Assembly: GCA_023853785.1 (NCBI GenBank) | Contig: JAJIRX010000975.1 | Span: 1-20,303, forward strand | DNA from: Psilocybe azurescens | Lineage: Eukaryota > Basidiomycota > Agaricomycetes > Agaricales > Agrocybaceae | Length of the DNA stretch: 20,303 nt | Reading direction: 5' to 3' | In this document: one piece after another, positions 10,513 through 20,303 of the stretch | Layout of the letters: each line of letters starts with the position of its first letter | Numbering within the stretch: position 1 is the first letter of the stretch | Position numbers and translations under genes: made by a program | Notes under the pieces: model-generated | Databases searched by the model: none | What the model was told of the DNA's origin: nothing | Seen by the model: the letters and a program-made list of their open reading frames with translations, nothing else

Positions 10513-12194
10513 ATGAACACCCTGAACATCAGTGACTCAAAGGAGAGTCCGCACTCAGCGCACCAAGTTCAATGTGACAAATGCCATCGAGCCAACTGCT
10601 CCTCCCTGCACACCTATTCTGCTTCAGTGGATTGTGCCTTGTGGACAGAAGTTGGTAAAGCCGGTGAGGAGCAGTTGCCTTTGCAGAAAAGGCAACTGGA
10701 CCTCGTGCGGGCAATCAACCGTCTCAGCTTTATCAATCGGCTGCCTTTGGAAATGATAACCCAGATCCTCATTCTCTCCACAAAGTTCAATGACGTATCC
10801 TGCACAACTCTCTCTGGCAGAAGCTACAGGTGGTCTCCTCCCCTTCTCCTCGGCGCAGTCTGCAGGGAATGGCGAGAAATTACTCTTGCAACACCCCAGC
10901 TGTGGACCACCGTCACCATCCAGCCGTATAGAGATTCTGCGCATATTCATATTGTTGATGAGTGGCTACAGCGCTCGGGAGCTCGTCCTCTGACTATTAC
11001 ACTCACAAGTCCCTATGACATAGCCCAAGAACCATTCGCAGACTTACAGCCCATTTTGGGGGTTCTTAGGTTTCATTCAGTGCGCTGGAAATCCGTCACC
11101 TTCAACAACCTACCAAAATTGGTACTTCATGACCTGCTTGACAACCTTGAGGACACAGCTCAAGTTGAGACCCTTCGAATCGATTGTGAACAGCGAATTT
11201 GGCATCGCCGGAAGGAAATTTCAATACGGATGCCCTTTCGTCCGAAGATATTTCATGGGACCAACATGGACCAAACGGCTGGAGCCCTCTGTTCTACAAC
11301 GTTCTGTAGATGGGATAATCTCACACATCTTGATGTCCAAAAACTCAACTTCGTTGACTTGATTCACATCATTCGCAACGCAATCAAGATTAAACGTTGT
11401 GTCGTCAAATATCCTACGTCACCATGGGAAAAATACGATGAAAGAAGACCTCCATCCAAACCGGTCATCAATCGGTCTTTGATACACCTGGACATACAAC
11501 TCTTCTGCGCCAACGAATTTCTCCAACATATAAAGCTCCCGTCTCTCCACACCTTGGAATGCCATCATGGTTTCAGTTTAATAGATGAGCATATCAACAC
11601 TCTTGACAACTTTATTGTCCGTTCTCAAGCGCCTCTGCGCGACGTCGTCTTTCACGTATATGCCGGGGTCAGACAATATATTCCTACTATCGTTTTTGGG
11701 ACCCTAGACTCCCAAATATCACTTACCTCAAGTTGACCGTTAGTATCCAGAACAAAAACGACAGTACTGCCGTGATGGATGAAATTCTTGCTCTGCTTGC
11801 CTGCAGCCGGGATCAAACAGTGCTTCCAAGCCTCCAAGCGTTCGAGTTAACTACGGTCTATATGATGTCCACTAGTTGGTCCCACTTTATCAACATGTTC
11901 CCCAAATTCACAGATGATGTCCGCGATGGGGGTCCTCCTACAAATTCAGCGGATACAAACCTTCCCCTTTTCTCCGGTACTCATCCTGGACCTGGGCCAC
12001 TTCGGAGACCGCTGTCTAAAGCTTGCGTAAGATTGATTGCAAATGCGTTTATAGCACTCGAAGACCAGATTACAATGGGAGCACACCATTATCTCTGTCT
12101 TTTGGATATTCAGAGATCCGGTGTGGAGTTAGAAATAACAGGCAAAGACGGTGCTAATCTGCTACAATCAGATAGCTCGGAGCTACGACTCTAG
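10513..12194 (+). CDS. F-box-like protein, tandem copy 2, with one frame break and Cys-rich N-terminus
   Basis: A paralogue of the gene at 8195, in the same orientation and about 690 bp downstream. The F-box-like motif (FINRLPLEMITQILILS, then GAVCREWREITLATPQLW) and the following landmarks DEWLQRSGARPLTI, RWKSVTFNNLP, NRSLIHLDIQL and SFSLIDE-type repeats match copy 1 in order. A run of about 35 identical bases spans the VCREWREITLA codons in both copies. The frame breaks at the T-run 11693-11697: the first part ends at 11736 and the second continues to 12194. One more T would give VFWDPRLPNITYLKL, matching WHPRFPNITHLKL of copy 1; joined length is about 560 residues. The N-terminus differs: the coil is shorter and is preceded by a C-x2-C-x4-C cluster (QCDKCHRANC) absent from copy 1. 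Confidence 0.8.
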
Positions 12195-12849
12195 TACGTG
12201 CCTGATACCTAACAGACATCGATATTAGCGATGACTAGGGCTAGGGCTGAGGTAGGATTGTGACATGCACATGATACATTGATAGTATCACTGCAGGGAA
12301 GACTTCAGCCTTCAAGCTCATTTGAAATAAATACAAAAGAGCAACTTTTGGAAACGGTCTATCTATACCAAATCTATACTGTAAACATCTAAATGCACTT
12401 ATACGTGATCAAACTTTGACCATTGTTCAGTATGTCTATCTCTCTGTACTCTACACGCTCTACTGGGCACCTAGAAACAGAATTCAAAAACACAGAATCA
12501 TAACCGACAAGATGATAGGTATGGGCTATGTGAACATCACACAACCCCTTGTTCACATTATATCGAAGTCCGTCTACGAGACTAATTATTGGCTAAGGTG
12601 TACGGTTTCGTTGAGCTTTATGTTATGCCTCTGCTCTACGATTTCTCTTTATCATATCAAACAATAAATATTAGTCCTGGACAGCAAATAAATAGTAATA
12701 TTTGCTCGAGAGTGATATGGCGAGTTCTACCTGGACGACTAAAAATAGTCACAGGTGCACGTATGTTCGGCAGTAAAATCATCAAATATACGAATTATAA
12801 CTCTTCTTTGTCTGATTACTCTTGTTCTATCTCTTTCTGCCTGTTCTAC
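12195..12849. other. AT-rich convergent intergenic region
   Basis: This lies between the 3' ends of the second F-box gene (+) and the oxidoreductase gene (-), so it should hold both 3' untranslated regions and terminators. Small open frames at 12416-12667 and 12589-12870 overlap each other and are Tyr/Ser/Ile-rich without conserved features. I see no RNA gene or repeat beyond two copies of CTAGGG at about 12236-12248. Confidence 0.5.
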
Positions 12850-14258
<1,409 letters not shown>

Positions 14259-15299
14259 GATAGCCGTAGGTGTGAGAGCAAGTAGAAACTTGGTGCGATG
14301 AGATTGAAAATCTAGCCTGGTAATGGTGGTCAATACACTTACCAGCGGTTGGGCTTTTATAGCCATTACTCTTCCTATTTGCCTGCCGTGGATGTCCTCC
14401 CATAGGCAGCGGTGCTTTGTGCGAAAGGCTGTTAGCTAATCTGTTGCACAGACTTACTCATCTGCAAGCTGTAAGCTTTAGAGCAAATTCTTCAAGACGA
14501 CTATTTAACAAGAATAAGTAATTGGTACCAAGAGCAGCCAAGACTATGTACTAATCTAAATTTATCCCGGTTGGGCGTCAAAGTTGTAAGGGACTTAGAT
14601 CATTATACGACGGAATATTGTATTGGGCGATGGTTACTAACAGAACTTTCAGAGTAGTACAGTCAGCTTCACATCGATTCATGGGCTACGCTTGCTCTAG
14701 ACTCCATTTAACGTTGAATAGGCATGTAAATGCAGTGTTAATACTCATGTTCCATCAGTATCGGCACGCAATTTGGACGATCTTTCGGGATCGAGTATCT
14801 CGACTATTAGTGAGCACTGAGAATTGAATAGCGAAAAAGGGATTCGAGTGCATATACTGTAGTCTTGCTGTAAACAGTGAACATACTGTAAACTCTAGCC
14901 ATAAACAACTTGCACACTCGCCAAGATAATAGTATACCCCACAACCAAAAAATCAAAGTAATGAGTTGTCGATATCGAGGTTGTATCCACTGGTCACATG
15001 TAATAGTTAAGTTCCATTATTTCCTCATTTCGACGGCATGGTAGAGCGGTCAGAATCACTCAAAACCATCGCAAATGAGCCTATCTTTGCAGCTGGTCAC
15101 TGTTAGTCTTATGGAAGGGGATTCGACCTTTCAAGACGAACACTATATAAGCACTTGCAGTAGGTAAGGCAGGACAGCACGATCTTGGCTCACTGCAATC
15201 GTCTTTAGGTCGAACTATCGAAGAATAATCTTGACGGCCGTCTACGTCTGCAGGAAATCTTATGATTCGTTATTGTTATTCGACATACAAATTTGGTTA
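14259..15299. other. Intergenic region upstream of the oxidoreductase
   Basis: It holds the promoter side of the oxidoreductase gene and the 3' flank of the F-box gene at 15300-17274. Open frames here (for example 14618-14827, +) lack any conserved look. A TATATAA at about 15145 lies on the plus strand but points at no plus-strand gene. No repeat or RNA gene could be supported. Confidence 0.45.
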
Positions 15300-17274
15300 T
15301 TACCAACTACATCTTAGCGTTGGTAATTGCTTATAAAGACTTTGGGCATCGCTATTCCAAAGCTCAGCCCACGTTCGTAATTTGTGCCAACTCATCAACT
15401 TGGGACCTGCTGTAGACAAGAGGGTTAATAGTAATTCGCTCAGTTGGTATGGTGGGGATTTGACTAACTTCTTCATCAATCTCGATATGCATCCATGTTT
15501 GCGAACGCCCATAAATTTCTGAGAGCGCATAACCTGCATAAGTAGGTTGATTCTGCTTTTGCGAGACAACGGGATAATTTAAATCCAGCTTGATTTTGCT
15601 AGTTGTGCCGATAAGCTGAGCATGCTGGCGGACACCTTCCGCTATGCTTCGCACTTCTGGGCGATCAAAAATAATCCCCACATGTTTTAATTGTGAGAGA
15701 CCGCTGGAAGTTGAGGGGTCCATTCGAAGGATGATGAACGTTAGGAGGGTATCATCTGATACTGAGACTGTCCCGCCCGTTGATATCTCTAGAATCTCTA
15801 GGTGTGGAAGGAGAGGTGTATCTGTCGTTCGGGTCTTGTTGGTAGTATGCTGTATGGCAATACCGTCGACAAGAAGGTCTCGGAAGCTCCACATCCACGA
15901 GTAAGCTAGACTCATGAAATGTCGATTTAGAGATCCTGTCTCTGTCCGAACCTCCCGTCCAAGCAGCAAGTGCATTATATTGCCTGCACTTAAAAAATTT
16001 GGCGCATAGCCTCCGTCGTGAATCTGATCGCGTCAATTGCCAATTTTTTCAGTTTCGTTGATTTGTTGAGAAGAGTGGCGATTGAGGCTGCGGTGATGTC
16101 GCCATGAGCTCTGTAGCTTGAATGAGTGGAGAACGCCACCCACACCAGCTCAGGGGCATCGATACGGTCATAGAAGTTGCCTGCGTACTCGCAAAAACAT
16201 AATCAACGATGTCCAAAACGCGGAGGCGTGGAAGGAAGATGGTGTCCTCGAGGAACAGTGACTCGGGTACTTGATTGGGGTCGATCATAGATTCCGAAAT
16301 AATCACTTTGAATTGAACAAGCTCTGGGCAATTCCTGAGGAGCCTCACTGTGTCCGAAACAGGAAGTGCCACATGAAGGGATATATACGTGAGTTTCCAG
16401 TTGGCTACAAAGCCACCGATATCCGGCAGTCTGAGGTTGAACATAATCCGCTTTAAATTCCTTGCCTTTGGTATCTTTATTGTAGCGAAGGGCGGAGGCT
16501 GAACAAACGATACACGCAAAGTTGTGAGCATCCCCAAGTCCGAGTCTCTGAATTGGTCCTCGAAGACGTTATAGACCTCGTAAGGCATATTGAATTCGAC
16601 GTGTTGCCACCTATTTGAAGTGCTACTTAAAATACCGAGTAGTTGTATTGTTGTCTCAGAGGATCCTGGGGATATACTGCTGTTTACATCCGAAGGCCAT
16701 AAGAGATGGCTCGTGTAGAAAACCGATATCGACAAGGGGCAGATCCCAGAACGATGAAGCCACTCATCCACAGCTTCACATCGACGACGAAGAATGTGGG
16801 TTACAAGGGTTTTGGGAGTTTTGGCACCTTTGTTGCGTTGCGCCCCAAAATTGGTTTGTCGTCATCCGGCAATAAGTCCTGATCTGAAAACACAATATGT
16901 AGTCGTGCCCACAGACGCGGCGAACACAGAACGATAGATCTCCATAAGCTGCATATCCGAGTGAGTAGAACCGGGGCCTCGGTTTCTGCCATTATCGGAT
17001 TGCGGTGAAGTGGAAGACAGTACTGAAATATTTTATGGAGAAGGTCAGTAGGTATCCGACGAACGGGCGAAAAGATGACGCTGTAACGTGTGATGAATTC
17101 CTGGACCTTGTCTCGTTTTCTCTGCAGTTCTTCCAGGTACTTATTCAGATGCTGGATCTTAGCATCGAGAGCTTTCAGCTCTTCCGTAGGCTCCAGTAAC
17201 ATTTTCTGAACCTCCTGTACTGCTTCGCAAGAAGGACTGTCGTTATTCTTCAAAAGATCTTCGAATTGACTCAT
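15300..17274 (-). CDS. Divergent F-box-like protein with N-terminal coiled coil, several frame breaks
   Basis: It starts at MSQFEDLLKN (ATG 17274-17272, preceded by AAA). A coiled coil (TEELKALDAKIQHLNKYLEE and on, residues about 30-62) leads into the canonical Agaricomycete F-box-like block: VRRIPTDLLHKIFQYCLP, then APVLLTRICSLWRSIVLCSPRLWARL. Downstream come VDEWLHRSGICPLSISV, RWQHVEFNMP, LPRLRVLDIVDYVF, IDAPELVWVAFS, LLNKSTKLKKLAIDA, LLPHLEILEIS and, at the end, LRTWAELWNSDAQSLYKQLP. No introns. Joining these needs four one-base changes, each in a homopolymer: a T4 run at 16810-16813 or 16819-16822, A5 at 16193-16197, A6 at 15992-15997 (each one short), and TTT 15381-15383 (one extra). Joined length is about 658 residues. 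It belongs to a different subfamily from the tandem pair at 8195-12194. Probable SCF adaptor by family analogy; target unknown. Confidence 0.8.
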
Positions 17275-18367
17275 TTTACTGATTCTGCATAATATAATCA
17301 GTCTAGTACGTGTCTGTACATCGAAAGATGATGTACCCAATTACTCACTAGAGTTAACGAAAAGTATGTATGGTCAGGTTGTCCGAGAATGACGACAACA
17401 AGGATGACAATCGGATTTTGCCGGCCCAGTTTGCTTACAAATTGATGAATTTGCCAAGTCCCGTCCGGCAAGATTCCAGCAGCTCCAGTTCCCACAGGCA
17501 CTTGGCAAGACTTACCACCGTCTACACTTCTATTTTCAACTTTCATTATCAACTCAGCGACATACTTAGAATCTGGCATCTGGCAGCCTTCTCCCGAGCA
17601 TTTCACATGGCAGCGCCGGACAACACCTTAATACAGCAACGGTTGCTCGCATGTGGCAGGTTTAGCCTGCCGTGTGCCAGTGCATGATTGTCGGATGTCC
17701 GATGCATCATAATTCCTGCATCATCTCATTATGCAGCTAGAGAGCTCTAAGAGTCTAGAGAAAAGGAATAAATAACTCGGACCTGTGTGCACCCGGTACC
17801 ATCAAGTTGATTGTTGAATCTGATTCGACTGCCAGTGCCAAAGACCAGAAGAATTCGATATGCCAAGGCACAGCTATACATAGCACGAAGCTGCCGCTTT
17901 GTAGGTCGTGCATGGGATACTTTACTGGTCGTGGTAATTACTACGGCTCAACCGGTCGTATACACCGGGATTCTCTATTGCAATATGCTAGATTACCATC
18001 TTTTTCCAGACCATGAAGGACGGAGGGTCGGAAGACGGTCCTTGGTCCTTGTAGGATGCTGGCGGCCGCGCAGACAAGGAAGCCCGAGTAGATATTTTCG
18101 ACTGGACACCCGCAATCGCACCAGGTCTTCATCCGGACTTTCACACAGCAGATCACCGGGCAACCGTTACAACCAAACCGCGGTGCCATTAGAAAGAAGT
18201 GTACATCTGACTGCCATCGCCGTACTAAGGACGGGGCTTTGCTCTTACGACTAGTACACTTCTCCTTCTCTTCCATATACAGTGACCACGCTCTTATTCT
18301 GCCTGGGCGACGAGGCGTTTCAAGCCATTCGCCGCTGGAAGCGCGTATAGTATACTTTTTGGTCTGG
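17275..18367. other. Divergent intergenic region between F-box gene and membrane-protein gene
   Basis: This 1.1 kb should contain both promoters. A plus-strand frame at 17811-18254 (147 codons) has one hydrophobic segment (LLVVVITTAQPVVYTGIL) but turns into an Arg/Ser-rich string without conserved features. A minus-strand frame at 18276-17941 is Cys-rich (CNGCPVICC, CDCGC) but matches no known Cys spacing such as that of hydrophobins. I do not call either. No repeats were seen. Confidence 0.45.
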
Positions 18368-20247
18368 ATGACGCCACTGTCAGTATCATTTCGGGCACAG
18401 GTGCTCTTTCTCGCGGTCGGCTTATTGGCGGTTTATGGACAGGATCAGGTACGTTACGGCGGGGCGAGCGCCCTTCATTCTTTCCCATCCCAGATTGTTT
18501 AATACGCATCCCTCTGAACTGTCTAGGCGGGGAGATTAGATGTCGTACGTGATTACTTATTGGCACTTTCTATCGCGCCTGATTTCATCTTATTTCGTGT
18601 TGTGGATACAGTTGAAAGGTAACAGCGGGCAAAGTGCATGCCAGCTGAAAGACACGATACACTCGACCTGCAGCTCGTCCCCTTCCCCTGCGCTGAGTAC
18701 AGTCCATCCCATTCGTCACCCACACGGAACAGCATGCTGACTTTCTCAACTTTTCCCTCCCTTGTTCAGATGTTACACCGACACCCACACTCTGCACATG
18801 GTGAGTGCGACAATTCACAATCATATAGTCGAATATATTCTGATTGAGTGACATTCTATTCCGCTGGCGTATTATATAGCAACAACGTATTCTTCAACAT
18901 CTGGTCCGCATGCTCCTTCGGGAGCGGGAACAACACCCTCCCCATGTTCAGCTCGTGGCTCGCGAGGTGCACGACTGGTTCCATCGACCTCAATGCGAGC
19001 GCTAAGATGAAGGATGGAGGTGAAAGCATGATAGGCATCGATATCCCTGTTTGGGCCGACATTCCAGTGCCGGGAACACATCGTTCGATTTGCAGGAGGC
19101 TGTTGTTCGTAGTGCGTCGATATTCCTTTCTTCTTGCCTATTTGGAGGTGGCAGATCGATTTGCTCACATGAAATAATAATAGGCGTAAAACCTAGCACA
19201 CCGAAGACGTGGACAACCTGCAAGATCATCCTCCCGATCGTCAGTGCGCTCCTCGGTGTCGTCCTCACTGTCATCTTTCTCAAAGTCAGATCCAATCGCG
19301 GAAACTCTCCTACCAAGTCAAGGATCTCCGTCCCTGCGCTCCCTAAGATACCAAGCTTTATCCATCCCCGCAGGCGAGTGAGGCACCTCAACCTCGATCA
19401 ACGATCGCTGAGCGAGTGGGAGATTGAGCCGCCCGTTGCCCCTCCTCCGTCGTTAGAGTCGGCACCACCGCACATCAGTCCTGATCCCTCTGTCGGAATC
19501 CCGCCTTCACCGCCTGACACCCCGCATAGGGACAGCACTGTCCCAGGACACCCATCGGTCTACTCCGACACATCCCGACAGAGTATGGTCGCACATCATG
19601 AGGGCATACCGTCAACGAGTGATGTGTATCCTTTCGGGCGCGAGGAGCAGGAGCGGATCCAGCGCCTGCCGTTGAACCAGAGGTCTACGCCGAATACTGG
19701 TATGCTGTCGCTGCCAACCACCACTGCCACGAATACTGGGACGTGGACGACGGGGACGTGGACGCCGCGGACGTGGGGCGATTCGATCAGGGATATAAGA
19801 CTCCCGAAGTTCAAAAGGAAGCCGGTGCAGATCGTACCGATTGAGCCGACGGAGAGGTTTAGAATTGATGGGTCGTCGGAGGGATCGCCGTCTGTTAGAC
19901 AGTCTTTGGCTTCAGCGGGACAGCGGGCGTCGGGCACGGGTGGGACGGAAATACGGATGTCGGGGATGGGGAGAGGAATGGGAATGGGAATGGGGAGTGT
20001 CGATGAGATTGATGAGGATCACGACCACGACCATCCGAGCGAGGGGTATTTCGAGTCGATACAAGAGGATGAAGACACAAGTCTGATTACGGATGAAGAG
20101 AGGAGGGGCAGCGAGAATTATTCGGCGAGAACGAAGAGCACGCATGGGACGTCGATCAACTCGCGCATTCGGATCGAGTCGCCTACTGCTAGTACGGTGT
20201 CGCCGCATAGTACGATGCAGTCGGGGATTTGGCCGTTGACGAATTCT
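18368..20247 (+). CDS. Signal-peptide, single-pass membrane protein with Cys ectodomain and long cytoplasmic tail; 3' partial
   Basis: Exons in my model: 18368-18448, 18527-18544 (micro-exon, uncertain), 18612-18696, 18770-18800, 18880-19108 and 19184-20247, where a GTAAGT donor shows that the gene continues past the window. Exon 1 encodes a signal peptide (VLFLAVGLLAVYGQ). The ectodomain has GQSACQLKDTIHSTC, a splice-restored TPTLCTCNNVFFNIWSAC, a C at LARCTTGS, then IGIDIPVWADIPVPG and FDLQEAV. This order matches an Agaricomycete family of single-pass surface proteins of unknown function. One membrane span follows (ILPIVSALLGVVLTVIFL), then about 330 residues of Pro/Ser-rich and acidic tail. 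The frame between VPG and TSFDLQ is broken at GGG 19072-19074, where one more G would restore it. The topology suggests a wall- or environment-facing sensor, but this is inference. Confidence 0.75.
19964..20032 (+). repeat. Low-complexity coding repeats (GGGAAT-type hexamers and GACCAC triplet pairs)
   Basis: Inside the cytoplasmic tail, GGGAAT-like hexamers (about 19964-19995) encode a Gly-Met alternation (GMGRGMGMGMG). Just after, ATCACGACCACGACCAT encodes alternating Asp-His (DHDHDH). Slightly upstream, at 19737-19778, related GGGACGTGGACG units encode GTWTTGTWTPRTW. Such repeats tend to vary in length between strains. Confidence 0.7.
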
Positions 20248-20303
20248 GTAAGTGTGTTTATCATGGGAGATGCAAATTTACTAGATAAACGTTGACCACC
20301 TGG

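Noticed and set aside
12236..12250. Two CTAGGG units resembling telomere-type repeat
   Set aside because: Only two imperfect units, not continued, so chance is sufficient.
15040..15130. Possible tRNA gene: A-box-like TGGTAGAGCGG at about 15040 and B-box-like GGATTCGACC at about 15119
   Set aside because: The flanking 7-base segments do not pair as an acceptor stem, the box spacing is too long without an intron I could place, and no clear anticodon stem forms.
17811..18254. Plus-strand frame of 147 codons with one hydrophobic stretch, considered as a first exon of the membrane protein
   Set aside because: A good signal peptide and splice donor start at 18368, and the frame ends in an Arg/Ser-rich stretch with no joinable donor.
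17941..18276. Cys-rich minus-strand frame (CNGCPVICC and CDCGC) that might be a small secreted protein
   Set aside because: Cys spacing fits no hydrophobin or other family I know, there is no signal peptide, and a competing frame of equal quality lies on the plus strand.

Overview
The window looks like nuclear DNA of a mushroom-forming basidiomycete (Agaricomycetes). The evidence is small spliceosomal introns of mostly 46-79 nt with GT..AG ends, expanded F-box-like proteins of the Agaricomycete type, a KDZ-superfamily DNA transposase with many introns, and a single-pass membrane protein with a Cys-containing ectodomain of a kind common in Agaricomycetes. All gene calls come from reading translations and splice signals by eye.

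Layout. Bases 1-250 (-) hold the edge of an unrecognised gene with a WCKGC motif. Bases 542-1981 (-) hold a five-exon unrecognised coiled-coil gene with one in-frame TGA that is a real stop unless a 39-nt intron removes it. Bases 1982-3287 are AT-rich and nearly empty. Bases 3288-6786 (-) carry a complete-length, nine-exon KDZ transposase whose frame is broken many times. Bases 6787-8194 are a non-coding gap with a purine-rich direct repeat and a TCTAATC-rich tract. Bases 8195-9820 (+) and 10513-12194 (+) are tandem duplicate F-box-like genes, the first intact and the second with one frame break. Bases 12850-14258 (-) encode an Old Yellow Enzyme-family oxidoreductase with four exons. Bases 15300-17274 (-) encode a third, divergent F-box-like protein. 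From 18368 (+) a signal-peptide/transmembrane protein runs past the right edge at a GTAAGT donor.

The genes do not form an evident pathway. The picture is a transposon-rich accessory region with F-box-like family expansion. No clearly new biological system is visible. The most striking pattern is that frame breaks in six genes, including the conserved oxidoreductase, can nearly all be explained by one-base changes in homopolymer length, mostly losses. This suggests uncorrected sequence errors at least as much as gene decay, so 'pseudogene' calls here are provisional.
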